Positions 51,623 to 61,090 of a DNA stretch of 64,000 nucleotides are shown piece after piece (the first letter of the stretch is position 1; the number at the start of each line of letters is the position of its first letter). Below the pieces are notes generated by a model. That model was given only the letters and a program-made list of their open reading frames with translations. It did not search any database and was not told the DNA's origin. Position numbers and translations under genes: made by a program. This DNA comes from Bacteroides neonati (GTDB lineage: Bacteria > Bacteroidota > Bacteroidia > Bacteroidales > Bacteroidaceae). The stretch is taken from NCBI RefSeq assembly GCF_000499785.1, contig NZ_HG726020.1, forward strand, positions 870,388 through 934,387, in the 5' to 3' direction.

Positions 51623-54364
51623 ATGAACAGGTTTTCTTCACTGATTATATCGATACTTTTAGGTGTACTACCCGCTGTTGCCCAGCAGACTTACACGATG
51701 ACGGGTACAGTACGCGATGCAGAAACGAAGGAAGCATTGAGTTTTGCCACCATTCAACTAAACTCTTTAAAGAAAAATGACTATGGAGCCATTACTGCAG
51801 CCGATGGTCATTATAGCCTCATCGGGTTACCTGCCGGAACGTATACCGCGACTGTCTCTTACCTCGGATATCAGACATATATAAAAGAGGTTACCATTAT
51901 AAAAAATACCTCCCTTACTTTTTACCTCACCTCTTCGGCCACCTCTCTCAACGAAGTGGTTATCACCGCTTCCGAATCAAAGGGAATCACCAGTGCATCT
52001 AAAATAGGATTAACGGCCATGAAGCATCTGCAACCCACCAGTTTTACCGACTTACTCGAACTGCTGCCGGGAAGCAAAGCAAGCGTACCTGCCATGGGAG
52101 CTGCCAACCTTATTCACTTACGCGAAGCAGGTAGTACCAGCGAAGCTATCTCTTCTTTGGGAGTGGGCTTTGTAGTCGATGGAGCTCCGGTCAATACCGA
52201 TGGCAATTTGCAATATGTACCAGGTACCAATCAGTTCAATCAGGCACGCGAATCGGTTTCGAGAGGTGTGGATATGCGTACCCTTTCTACCGATAATATA
52301 GAGAGTGTGGAAATTGTGCGAGGCATTCCTTCTGTAGCCTATGGCAATCTGACCGGAGGTGTGGTACTTATCAATCGTAAACAAACAGCATCACCCCTGA
52401 CAGCACGCTTCAAAGCCGATCAGTATAGCAAATTGTTCTCGGTAGGAAAAGGATTTCGCCCTACCGATGAGCACAATGTGCTCAACATGGATCTCAGTTA
52501 TCTGGACTCAAAGGTAGATCCACGCAACAGTCTTGAGAACTATAAACGCATCACAAGCTCCCTGCGATGGAACGCCGACCGCATGCCGGGACATCATAAA
52601 ACGATGAACTGGAACCTTTCGGCCGACTATACAGGTTCGATTGATGATACGAAAACAGACAAAGACATCACCCTGAAAGAGAACCGCTACCGAGCTAGTT
52701 ACCACCAATTTTCGTTGGCAGGACGATGGAACTTGAAGTTTTCGGACACCTCCTTCATCAGAGCCTTGCGTGCCAATGTCTCCTTATCGCAAGAGATAAA
52801 TGAAACAACCGAAACCAAATCGGTATCGATCGATCGCCCCATGGCCATACCCAGTAGTACCGAATCGGGTGAAGCAGACGGCATCTACCTACCCTACAAC
52901 TACATCGCAAAGATGGTTATCGATGGTAAACCCTTTTATGTCAACAGTTCTTTCGCAGGCGACTTTGCCTTTCGCTGGTTCCAAAGCACACACCGTTTGA
53001 GAGCAGGTTTGGAATGGGCATACAATAAGAATTTCGGAAACGGACAGGTGTACGACGTCACCCGGCCGCTTACCGTTGCCTCCACTACCCGTCCACGGAG
53101 TTACCGCGATATACCTGCCCGGCAAACAGCTTCTTTCTACATCGAAGATCAAGTAAAACTCTCTTTGGGCAAGCACCGACTCTATCTGGAGGCCGGTTTG
53201 AGAGGCAACACGTTGCTTCATCTATCGAGTCGGTTTGCCATGAAGAGCCGTCTATATCTTGACCCACGCCTAAACCTGCAATGGCGGATGCCTGCCTTCG
53301 GAGCACAGAAAGATTGGTTTGTCGACCTATCCGGAGGCATCGGTTGGCTATCGAAGATGCCTACTACGGCACAGTTATACCCCGACTTCAAGTACGTCGA
53401 TGTGGTGCAGCTAAACTATTATCACAACAATCCCGACTATCGCCGCATCAACCTGAATACCTATAAGTGGGACAATACCAATTACAATCAAGAACCGGCT
53501 CGTAACCAGAAATGGGAAGTGCGGCTTGCACTCTCGCACCGGGGAAATGAATTTAGCGTAACCTACTTTCAGGAACGGATGAACAATGCCTTTCGAGACA
53601 TTTCCTATTACCGCACTTTTCAATACAAGAAGTACGACGTGAGCTCCATTGATCCGTCGACCATTACGGCAAAGCCGGATTTATCGGACTTGTCTTATGT
53701 ACCCGACACGCTCATCAACACCTTTACACAAAGCGGAAACGGAACACGCGTTCGCAAACAAGGAATCGAGTTTCAGTTTGCTTCACAGCGCATCAAAGCA
53801 TTGAAAACTAAAATCACCATCAACGGTGCTTGGTTTCGTACCATCTATAGTAATAGTGTGCCGAAATACGAAGAATCGTCCATATTCCTCAACGGAAAAC
53901 AGTTGAGTTATATCGGTGTATACGACTGGGAGGATGGAACAGAAAAGCAACAATTCAACACCAACGTGATGTTCGACACCTACCTGGAGCGATTGGGATT
54001 GATCTTTTCGACCTCTGCCCAATGCTCTTGGTTTAGCAACAGCAAAGCATTGTGGAACAATGGTACCCCTGTTGAGTATATCGACAACACCGGAACGGTA
54101 CACCCTTTCACCGCTTCAAGTGCCGAAAATGCAGAGTTGCAACATTTAATAACCAACTATTCTGCAGCCTATTTTGATCGTAAAACAATCCCTTTTGCCA
54201 TGGACATCAATCTCAAGGCAACCAAGAAGATAGGTCGATATATGAATCTGTCATTGTTCGTCAACAAACTGCTCACGGTATATCCCGATTATTACTCGGG
54301 CACTCAACTGATGCGGCGCACCTCCTCACCTTATTTCGGTATGGAGGCAAACCTCACCTTTTAA
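51623..54364 (+). CDS. TonB-dependent receptor with carboxypeptidase-regulatory-like domain
   Basis: 913 residues. Signal peptide ending VAQQ; a carboxypeptidase-regulatory-like domain (about 24-105; GTVRDAETKEALSFATIQL, LPAGTYTATVSYLGYQTY); a plug domain (about 115-250; LNEVVITASESKG is TonB-box-like, VEIVRGIPSVAYGNLTGGVV); and a long barrel ending YFGMEANLTF with the terminal aromatic. It lacks an STN domain and a susD neighbour, so it is not a glycan-type SusC. It heads an operon with a DUF4876 lipoprotein, a second barrel, a PepSY-type protein and an ABC pair, which points to a metal, metal chelate or haem-like ligand. The exact ligand is unknown. Confidence 0.93.
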   Translation: MNRFSSLIISILLGVLPAVAQQTYTMTGTVRDAETKEALSFATIQLNSLKKNDYGAITAADGHYSLIGLPAGTYTATVSYLGYQTYIKEVTIIKNTSLTFYLTSSATSLNEVVITASESKGITSASKIGLTAMKHLQPTSFTDLLELLPGSKASVPAMGAANLIHLREAGSTSEAISSLGVGFVVDGAPVNTDGNLQYVPGTNQFNQARESVSRGVDMRTLSTDNIESVEIVRGIPSVAYGNLTGGVVLINRKQTASPLTARFKADQYSKLFSVGKGFRPTDEHNVLNMDLSYLDSKVDPRNSLENYKRITSSLRWNADRMPGHHKTMNWNLSADYTGSIDDTKTDKDITLKENRYRASYHQFSLAGRWNLKFSDTSFIRALRANVSLSQEINETTETKSVSIDRPMAIPSSTESGEADGIYLPYNYIAKMVIDGKPFYVNSSFAGDFAFRWFQSTHRLRAGLEWAYNKNFGNGQVYDVTRPLTVASTTRPRSYRDIPARQTASFYIEDQVKLSLGKHRLYLEAGLRGNTLLHLSSRFAMKSRLYLDPRLNLQWRMPAFGAQKDWFVDLSGGIGWLSKMPTTAQLYPDFKYVDVVQLNYYHNNPDYRRINLNTYKWDNTNYNQEPARNQKWEVRLALSHRGNEFSVTYFQERMNNAFRDISYYRTFQYKKYDVSSIDPSTITAKPDLSDLSYVPDTLINTFTQSGNGTRVRKQGIEFQFASQRIKALKTKITINGAWFRTIYSNSVPKYEESSIFLNGKQLSYIGVYDWEDGTEKQQFNTNVMFDTYLERLGLIFSTSAQCSWFSNSKALWNNGTPVEYIDNTGTVHPFTASSAENAELQHLITNYSAAYFDRKTIPFAMDINLKATKKIGRYMNLSLFVNKLLTVYPDYYSGTQLMRRTSSPYFGMEANLTF

Positions 54365-54417
54365 TATTTCAGTCAAGTTAATCAACTCATTATATGTTTA
54401 ATTTAACCATCATAACA

Positions 54418-55644
54418 ATGAAAATGAAGAATTTCAATCTGGCCCTATTGCTGGCCGCTTCGCTTGCCTTTGGGGCTTGCAGCAACAACGAAGAGATCAA
54501 GGTGTCGGAAGTAACGCTAGGCATTACGCTGCCTGCTTTATCCGAAGGAACGATTACGCTCAAAAGCGGAACGTACACCTTTACAAACATAAGCAACGGA
54601 CTGGAAACACCGGTAGATTATGCCGGCACGCAGGTAACACTACCCGACGGACTATACAACGTCAGCTTTATCGGTAAAGCCGATCTTACCACTGCCCAAA
54701 CCACCGAGGTCAACGTTCAGGGCATTCAACAAAACGTATCGGTTACAGGCGGAGCGATGAATCTGGCTATCACGCTCCATATACGCAATGCGAACGAACA
54801 GGGAAACTTCGTGATTGCCGAAGTCTTTTCGGGCGGAACCATTCACCCTACTACCAATAAAGCCTATAATGGCGATCAATACATCCGCATCTACAACAAC
54901 TCGAACCAAACACTCTATGCCGATAGTTTGATACTGCTCGAATCTGAATTCGTCACAACCCGCAAGCAAGATTACACACCCAATATCATGGGCGAAGCGA
55001 TGACTGTTCAGGCCATAGCCATGATTCCGGGCAACGGAAAGCAACACCCCATCGCTCCGGGTGCTTACATTACCCTTTGCGATAATGCGACCGATCATTC
55101 CATCGAAAATTCAAACTCATTGAATCTGTCGACTGCCGATTTCGAGTGGTATACCGGGTCGACCAATGCCAACTATCCCGATATTGACAATCCGGCAGTT
55201 CCCAACCTGGATATGATATATAATTATACTAAAACCATCTGGGTGCTAACCAAACAAGGAAACAGAGCCTACGCTATCGGCCGTTTACCGAAAGGAGTCA
55301 CTCCGCAAAACTATCTCAAAGACTACACATACGATTGCCACTATACACTTGCCAACGGCAATCCTACCAAAGAGTTTAAATACTACAAGTTCCCCAATAG
55401 CTGGATTATCGATGCAGTCAACATGAGCCCTAAGAACAGCTATGTATGGAATGTAGTCGATGCTTCGCTCGACATGGGCTTTACCTACATTAACGCAATG
55501 AACAGTACCATCGAAAACGCCGGTAAGGCAGTCGTGCGCAAGATAGCCTATAAAGAAGACAACCGCGATGTATTGCAAGATACCAATAACTCTACGGTCG
55601 ATTTTACCCCTTCGGTACGCGCCACCCTGCTTCCTAAGCATTAA
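54418..55644 (+). CDS. DUF4876 family lipoprotein
   Basis: 408 residues from MKMKNFNLALL (an ATG eight codons earlier is possible). The lipobox FGAC is at about residues 16-19. An N-terminal beta domain (FTNISNGLETPVDYAGTQVT, LPDGLYNVSFIGKA) precedes a larger domain with a lamin-tail-like part (GDQYIRIYNNSNQTLYADSL). Other members sit next to TonB-dependent receptors, as here, so it is probably the surface-exposed ligand-binding partner of the receptor encoded 53 bp upstream. No direct functional evidence is visible. Confidence 0.87.
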   Translation: MKMKNFNLALLLAASLAFGACSNNEEIKVSEVTLGITLPALSEGTITLKSGTYTFTNISNGLETPVDYAGTQVTLPDGLYNVSFIGKADLTTAQTTEVNVQGIQQNVSVTGGAMNLAITLHIRNANEQGNFVIAEVFSGGTIHPTTNKAYNGDQYIRIYNNSNQTLYADSLILLESEFVTTRKQDYTPNIMGEAMTVQAIAMIPGNGKQHPIAPGAYITLCDNATDHSIENSNSLNLSTADFEWYTGSTNANYPDIDNPAVPNLDMIYNYTKTIWVLTKQGNRAYAIGRLPKGVTPQNYLKDYTYDCHYTLANGNPTKEFKYYKFPNSWIIDAVNMSPKNSYVWNVVDASLDMGFTYINAMNSTIENAGKAVVRKIAYKEDNRDVLQDTNNSTVDFTPSVRATLLPKH

Positions 55645-55669
55645 TTCAATCATTATAACTCCACCCTGC

Positions 55670-57208
55670 ATGAAACGATCTGTCTTCCTCTTTCTACTTC
55701 TCCTGCCCATGTGCCCGGCAGTTGCTTCGGCACAGTCGGCAGATTCACTCAGCGTAGAACAAAGAAGGTTGCTAACAGAAACCCCCGTTGCCACCTTTGG
55801 CGAAACAGCGATTCACAATGCTGCTATGCGTTATCGGCAATACCCGTTCAGCCTCACCACAACGAGTTTGAACCATTACTATGACCAACGGGGCGATGCA
55901 ACACTCGTACAAGAAGGAACTGCCAGCCGAAACACCTCCCTCGAGGTAGAATCGTTTGTTCAACTCTCGAATAAGAGTAGGGCTTTCGGGCAGGCTTCCT
56001 ATCGCAACGGACGTCGCGAGCATGTGCGATGGAATGAGAACAGCGACTTTTCTCTCATCTATCCCTATGTAACGGGCGACTCAATCGGAGGATTCATGAA
56101 AGAAGAAGAGTATCGATTCATGGGAGGATATGCCCATCGTCTGGGTGCATGGACGCTGGGCGGGCAATTGGCTTACCGGGCCTCTATCGCCTATCGCGAT
56201 AAAGACCCTCGCCCACGCAATGTGGTGTCAGACCTCGAAGCAAGCATGGCATTGGCACGCTTACTAAACCGTTCGTATACCATCGGCACCTCTGTTCACG
56301 CCCGTAAATATACACAGGATAGTAGCATCAGTTTTCTGGCTGATAAAGGTGCTACTTCTGTTTCGCAGATGCTTGGCATGGGAGTTGAGTACATCCGCTT
56401 TGCCGGTACACAAACATCGACCCGCCATGCAGGCACCGGAATGGGAGGTAGCGTTGACCTGTCTCCCACTCAAGGTAATGGATTCTCGGCTTCGTTGCGT
56501 GGCGATTATTTCCATTTTGTCAAAGAGCTAAACAGCCTCAACTATGCACCGATGGTGGAAGCTACGGAAACAACAATGGCTGTCGATCTGGCATGGACAA
56601 AGCAAACAAGAGCTTGGTATCGAGGTCTTAAAATACAGGGAGTGAAAAAAACACGCAACGGAACGGAGAATATCTTCGGAGATGCTTCGGGCAATGTTTA
56701 TCCGCAGATCAGCAGTGTACAACAATACCGCAGCACAGCAGCACAGCTTACACTGAGCGGTATGGTAGGACAACCCATCGGGCTTAGTCAACGTACGCAT
56801 GGTTGGGTACTCCTGCCGCAAGTAGGATACGAATCGATCAGCAGCGAGCATAAGGAAGCCGCCCGCCGCTTCGAAGCATCCCATCTGCGTGCAACCATCG
56901 AGTTGCAATGGCATTGGCAACTATCCAAGTTATTGTTCACAACAGGCGGTGGTACGGAATACTTAAAAAAGCTCCGAACAGATGGCTTGCTTCCGGGTAT
57001 TACCTCCAACAGTTCTTCGGGTAAGGCACTGCTGAGCAATATCCAATACCTAAGCGACAGTCACGTTACAGCACGACTATTTGTCCGAGCTGATTATGAA
57101 TTGACGAGGAGGTATGCCCTTTTCCTATCGGCCGCATATCGGTACCAACACTACCAACGAAGCGGAGAGACACACGCTGGAACAGCCTCGCTCGGCTTCT
57201 TATTTTAA
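55670..57208 (+). CDS. DUF6850 family outer-membrane beta-barrel protein
   Basis: 512 residues from MKRSVFLFLLLLPM; in-frame codons upstream overlap the preceding gene. A signal peptide ends ASAQ. The mature part shows alternating amphipathic strands with Arg/Tyr-rich turns and a C-terminal barrel signature (HAGTASLGFLF). The opening LSVEQRRLLTETPVATFGET is characteristic of this family. It has no plug domain, so it is not a second TonB receptor. Its partner role with the TonB receptor and DUF4876 lipoprotein is inferred from the shared operon (25 bp gap). Confidence 0.85.
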   Translation: MKRSVFLFLLLLPMCPAVASAQSADSLSVEQRRLLTETPVATFGETAIHNAAMRYRQYPFSLTTTSLNHYYDQRGDATLVQEGTASRNTSLEVESFVQLSNKSRAFGQASYRNGRREHVRWNENSDFSLIYPYVTGDSIGGFMKEEEYRFMGGYAHRLGAWTLGGQLAYRASIAYRDKDPRPRNVVSDLEASMALARLLNRSYTIGTSVHARKYTQDSSISFLADKGATSVSQMLGMGVEYIRFAGTQTSTRHAGTGMGGSVDLSPTQGNGFSASLRGDYFHFVKELNSLNYAPMVEATETTMAVDLAWTKQTRAWYRGLKIQGVKKTRNGTENIFGDASGNVYPQISSVQQYRSTAAQLTLSGMVGQPIGLSQRTHGWVLLPQVGYESISSEHKEAARRFEASHLRATIELQWHWQLSKLLFTTGGGTEYLKKLRTDGLLPGITSNSSSGKALLSNIQYLSDSHVTARLFVRADYELTRRYALFLSAAYRYQHYQRSGETHAGTASLGFLF

Positions 57209-57245
57209 AACAAAAATTACTTACTTATTAACAATAAATTAAAAA

Positions 57246-57836
57246 ATGAAACAAATGACTTTTTTTGCCGCTTTAGTGGCAGCGATTCTTCTGGGAACTT
57301 CTTGTGGTGGTAACAAAACACAAAACGCTGAACAAGCAGAAACACATACAGCCGATCGGGCAAACAGTGCACTCGAAGTGGACAGCTTGCTGGCTCATGC
57401 CGAAACATTGGCCGGCAAAGAGGTAACCATCGAAGGGGTATGTACCCACATCTGCAAACACGGTGGTCGCAAAATCTTCCTCATGGGAAGCGATGATACG
57501 CAAACCATTCGCATAGAGGGAGGCAGCGTAGGCAAATTCGATCAGAAATGCGTTAACAGCGTAGTGCGTGTAACGGGTATCTTGAAAGAACAACGCATCG
57601 ACGAAGCTTACCTGCAAAACTGGGAAGCCCAACTTAAAGCAGCAGCAGCCGAGCAGCACGGCAATGGCGAAGCAGGATGCAGCACCGAGAAGAAAGCCCG
57701 TGGCGAAACAGCCAACACACCCGAGGCTCGCATAGCCGACTTTCGCAATAAGATAGCGCAGCGCAAAGCCAGTAACGGAAAAGAATACCTGTCGTTCTAC
57801 TTCATGGAAGCCACGAACTATGACATTCAGCCTTAA
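57246..57836 (+). CDS. Cys-containing lipoprotein with OB-fold-like core
   Basis: 196 residues. The lipobox is GTSC (about residue 21). The core (about 48-120; KEVTIEGVCTHICKHGGRKI, then DTQTIRIEGG, VNSVVRVTGILKEQRI) has the strand pattern of small OB-fold domains. It carries a CxxxCKH motif and another cysteine in QKCVNS, suggestive of metal or haem contact. A Glu/Ala/Lys-rich helix with AGCSTEKK follows. I cannot name the family. Its 3' end overlaps the PepSY-protein gene by 17 bp, which ties the two products together. Confidence 0.8.
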   Translation: MKQMTFFAALVAAILLGTSCGGNKTQNAEQAETHTADRANSALEVDSLLAHAETLAGKEVTIEGVCTHICKHGGRKIFLMGSDDTQTIRIEGGSVGKFDQKCVNSVVRVTGILKEQRIDEAYLQNWEAQLKAAAAEQHGNGEAGCSTEKKARGETANTPEARIADFRNKIAQRKASNGKEYLSFYFMEATNYDIQP

Positions 57837-58389
57837 CACCTGCCGCAAATGGAGCCGGGTGGTGCACCGCGATCTTTCTTTCTTCTTCTCGGGTATGTTG
57901 ATCATTTATGCCATTTCGGGTATTGTAATGAATCATCGCGACACGATTAACCCGCATTTCTCGATTGAGCGCAAAGAGTATACCCTTACTCCGCTGCCCA
58001 CTCCTGCAAAAGAGATCGGGAAAGAGGAGGTAATGACGATACTGCAACCACTCGGCGAAGCAGGCAACTACACCAAGCACTACGCTCCCAAAGCCGGACA
58101 GCTTAAGGTGTTCCTCAAAGGGGGGTCGAATCTACAGGTAGATACCGACACAGGAGCAGCCGTTTACGAGTCGGTAAAGCGACGTACCGTGCTCAGTGCC
58201 ATGACACGCCTGCACTACAACCCCGGACAGTGGTGGACACTTTTTGCCGATACCTTTGCCGTAGGCCTTATCCTTATTACCCTCAGCGGTATCGTAATGC
58301 TAAAAGGGAAAAAAGGAATCGGCGGACGCGGCGGATGGGAGTTTGCCGCCGGTATCGCTCTACCGCTACTCTTTCTTTTGTTCTTCTAA
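57820..58389 (+). CDS. PepSY-associated inner-membrane protein
   Basis: 189 residues. One N-terminal membrane helix (LSFFFSGMLIIYAISGIVMN), a periplasmic PepSY-like domain (about 50-120; EVMTILQPLGEAGNYTKHYA), and two C-terminal helices (FAVGLILITLSGIVML; WEFAAGIALPLLFLLFF). HRD and NHRD near the first helix and RLHYNPGQWW before the second match the PepSY-TM pattern. Relatives act as inner-membrane reductases or partners for imported ferric siderophores (compare XusC of Bacteroides). That parallel is the main reason to suspect iron chelate or haem as the ligand of this operon. Confidence 0.85.
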   Translation: MTFSLNTCRKWSRVVHRDLSFFFSGMLIIYAISGIVMNHRDTINPHFSIERKEYTLTPLPTPAKEIGKEEVMTILQPLGEAGNYTKHYAPKAGQLKVFLKGGSNLQVDTDTGAAVYESVKRRTVLSAMTRLHYNPGQWWTLFADTFAVGLILITLSGIVMLKGKKGIGGRGGWEFAAGIALPLLFLLFF

Positions 58390-58436
58390 AAAGAACGCAA
58401 AGCTAATGTTAACGATTAAAAAACAAATACACTGTA

Positions 58437-59321
58437 ATGGAACAGATCATCGAATGTAAAAACCTCACCCACTACTATGGCAAGAGGCTCATCTATCAAG
58501 ACTTGAGTTTCAACGTACCCAAAGGGCGTATCCTGGGATTGTTGGGAAAAAACGGAACAGGCAAAACCACTACCATCAATATTCTGAGTGGTTATCTTAA
58601 ACCTCGCTCAGGCGAATGCCGCATCTTCGGCAGTGAGGTACAGAGCATGGACCCTGCCTTGCGACAAAACATCGGACTGCTGATCGAAGGACACGTTCAG
58701 TACCAGTTCATGACACTTACCCAGATTGAGAAATTTTATGCTGCATTTTACCCCAACTGGAAGAAGGAAGCCTACTACGAACTGATGAAAAAACTGCAAG
58801 TAGCTCCGGGACAGCGCATCTCGCGTATGTCATGCGGTCAGCGTTCGCAGGTAGCATTGGGGCTTATTCTGGCACAGAACCCCGAACTATTGATACTTGA
58901 CGATTTCTCACTAGGGCTCGACCCCGGTTATCGCCGCCTCTTTGTGGATTATCTGCGCGACTATGCGCAAGCAGAGAGCAAAACCGTGTTCCTCACCTCG
59001 CATATTATTCAGGATATGGAACGCCTCATCGACGATTGCATCCTGATGGATTACGGACGCATACTGGTACAAAAACCTGTCGGCCAACTGCTCAACGAAG
59101 TACGTCGCTATACCTGTACCGTTCCCGAAGGGTACGAGCTGCCATCCATCGAAGGTCTTTATCACCCATCGGTACTACGCAACACGTTGGAAACCTTCTC
59201 TTTTCTACCTCCCACCGAGGTAGAGGCAAAGCTACATACGATGGCCGTGCCGTTTACAAACTTACACTCCGAAAAAGTGAACTTAGAAGACGCCTTCATC
59301 GGCTTAACCGGTAAATATTAA
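58437..59321 (+). CDS. ABC transporter ATP-binding protein, atypical motifs
   Basis: 294 residues of the ABC-2 / NosF-like ATPase type. Walker A is GKNGTGKTT. The signature is SCGQR instead of SGGQ, and Walker B reads LLILDDFSLGLDP, with Asp where the catalytic Glu normally stands. The switch histidine is present in TSHIIQDME. The C-terminal 80 residues resemble the accessory domain of exporter-type ATPases. It follows the PepSY gene by 47 bp and its permease partner lies 6 bp downstream. The altered motifs may be a subfamily trait with slow hydrolysis. Confidence 0.9.
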   Translation: MEQIIECKNLTHYYGKRLIYQDLSFNVPKGRILGLLGKNGTGKTTTINILSGYLKPRSGECRIFGSEVQSMDPALRQNIGLLIEGHVQYQFMTLTQIEKFYAAFYPNWKKEAYYELMKKLQVAPGQRISRMSCGQRSQVALGLILAQNPELLILDDFSLGLDPGYRRLFVDYLRDYAQAESKTVFLTSHIIQDMERLIDDCILMDYGRILVQKPVGQLLNEVRRYTCTVPEGYELPSIEGLYHPSVLRNTLETFSFLPPTEVEAKLHTMAVPFTNLHSEKVNLEDAFIGLTGKY

Positions 59322-59327
59322 AAAATC

Positions 59328-59996
59328 ATGAACGCTATATTTTATAAAGAATGGATCAAAACACGGTGGTATTTTCTGCTGGCCGTGGTCACTACTTTAG
59401 GCTTTTCGGGCTATTGCATGCTACGCATCAACCGCGTTGCCGAGCTCAAAGGAATCGAACACGTATGGGAGGTCATGTTGCAACGCGATGCCATCTTCAT
59501 TGATCTGCTGCAATTCGTTCCGTTGCTGGTAGGTATACTGCTGGCAGTGGTTCAGTTTGTACCCGAGATGCAACGCAAATGCCTCAAGCTCACCCTACAT
59601 CTCCCCTATCCGGCCTTACGGATGATCGCCACCATGTTGCTGTCGGGAGTTATGCTACTGCTGATCTGCTTTGGCAGCAATCTACTATTGATGGATACTT
59701 ACCTAGGATCTGTATTGGCTCCCGAGTTGAAAGCCCATATTTTACTAAGTGCCCTTCCATGGTATCTGGCAGGCATAGCAGGTTATCTACTCATTTCGTG
59801 GGTCTGTTTGGAACCTTCCTGGAAACGAAGACTACCTAACCTACTCATTGCCGTTCTGCTGTTGCGTGTGTTCTTCCTTTCGTCGACACCCGAGGCCTAC
59901 AACTCCTTTCTGCCTTGGTTGGCGGTGTATACCTTACTAACAGCCTCATTCACCTGGATCTCTATTGTACGATTCAAAATGGGCAAACAAGATTGA
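59328..59996 (+). CDS. ABC-2-type permease subunit
   Basis: 222 residues with six transmembrane helices (WYFLLAVVTTLGFSGYCML; FVPLLVGILLAVVQFVPEM; ATMLLSGVMLLLICFGSNLL; HILLSALPWYLAGIAGYLLI; LLIAVLLLRVFFL; LAVYTLLTASFTWISIV). It opens with the typical cytoplasmic start MNAIFYKEWIKTRW of ABC-2 permeases. Together with the ATPase it would make an exporter- or insertion-type ABC unit, not a periplasmic-binding importer. No binding protein is encoded nearby. Confidence 0.87.
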   Translation: MNAIFYKEWIKTRWYFLLAVVTTLGFSGYCMLRINRVAELKGIEHVWEVMLQRDAIFIDLLQFVPLLVGILLAVVQFVPEMQRKCLKLTLHLPYPALRMIATMLLSGVMLLLICFGSNLLLMDTYLGSVLAPELKAHILLSALPWYLAGIAGYLLISWVCLEPSWKRRLPNLLIAVLLLRVFFLSSTPEAYNSFLPWLAVYTLLTASFTWISIVRFKMGKQD

Positions 59997-60017
59997 TAAT
60001 TCCTAACAACAACAACT

Positions 60018-61055
60018 ATGACTCGTTTTAGCAAACTATTTTTATATTTTACCGTTGCCCTGTTGCTACTTTGGCAACTGCCGTGGTGCTACCGTTTCTT
60101 CACTTCAAAAGCCGAGAAATCTCCTTTCACGCTCTACAGCACCGTTATCGGCGATTTTGTTCAGATGAGCCCCGAAGGCGACAAAGGATTGGTTCGTCGC
60201 GATCTGAAGGGGAATCTCTATACACAGGCTGAATTTGACAGTATTCTGCCCCTGTTTTATGCCCGCCAACTAATGGCCGACGAACGTTTTCCCGACAGTA
60301 TTCGTGGTGTAGCGGTTACCCCCCGAATGGCTCAGGTAGAGAGCTTTACCTTTCGGGTTATTCCGTCGGATATCAATGCGCCTCACATCGGGCTCTATCC
60401 ATTGTTAGAGTCTATGTCGGGCCGGGTAGATCTGAAAATGCCCGACGATGTATTCCGTATCACCAACCGCGGCATCGAGTTTGTCGATATCGCTTCCAAC
60501 AGCATCGACCTGCCCAAAAGCAAACAGTTCACCCAAGCGATGCTTCGCAAGGGATTTCGCTTTCCGGCACTCGAAATAGCCGGAAACCCTACCACACGCA
60601 AAGAGTATGACGAAGGGTATCTGCTACTCGATGCAAACCGTCAACTGTTTCACCTGAAAAAGACCAAAGACCGCCCATACGTTCGCAACGTTCAACTACC
60701 CCACGGGCTGCAATTGGAGCACCTGTTCGTGACCGAGTTCAAGAACCGCCGAACACTGGCTTTCATGACCGATACGGATCATGCATTTTATGCCCTCAAC
60801 AATAAAACCTATGAGGTGGTGAAAATTGGCGTACCGTCTTATGACCCGCAAACGGAGGCGATAACCATTTTGGGCAATATGTTCGACTGGACCATACGCA
60901 TTGCATCAACCCAGACAGATAATTATTATGCCGTACGTGCCGATGATTATTCGCTCATCAAAAAGTTCGAGAATCAATCGACCGAAAGCGATCATCTACC
61001 TTCGCTTGCCTTTACCTCGGGGATGGATAAGTTTGTGAAATTACGCGTTGAGTAA
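60018..61055 (+). CDS. DUF4857 domain protein
   Basis: 345 residues with one N-terminal membrane helix (LFLYFTVALLLLWQLPWCYR) and a large extracytoplasmic domain rich in beta structure (GFRFPALEIAGNPTTRKEYD, LLLDANRQLFHLKKTKDRPY, HGLQLEHLFVTEFKNR). The family is seen with ABC-2-type transporters in Bacteroidetes and has no assigned function. As the last gene of the operon, 21 bp after the permease, it probably acts with the ABC pair in the envelope. Confidence 0.85.
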   Translation: MTRFSKLFLYFTVALLLLWQLPWCYRFFTSKAEKSPFTLYSTVIGDFVQMSPEGDKGLVRRDLKGNLYTQAEFDSILPLFYARQLMADERFPDSIRGVAVTPRMAQVESFTFRVIPSDINAPHIGLYPLLESMSGRVDLKMPDDVFRITNRGIEFVDIASNSIDLPKSKQFTQAMLRKGFRFPALEIAGNPTTRKEYDEGYLLLDANRQLFHLKKTKDRPYVRNVQLPHGLQLEHLFVTEFKNRRTLAFMTDTDHAFYALNNKTYEVVKIGVPSYDPQTEAITILGNMFDWTIRIASTQTDNYYAVRADDYSLIKKFENQSTESDHLPSLAFTSGMDKFVKLRVE

Positions 61056-61090
61056 TTAACACTTTTAACTATTTTATTTCCTGCCAATAT

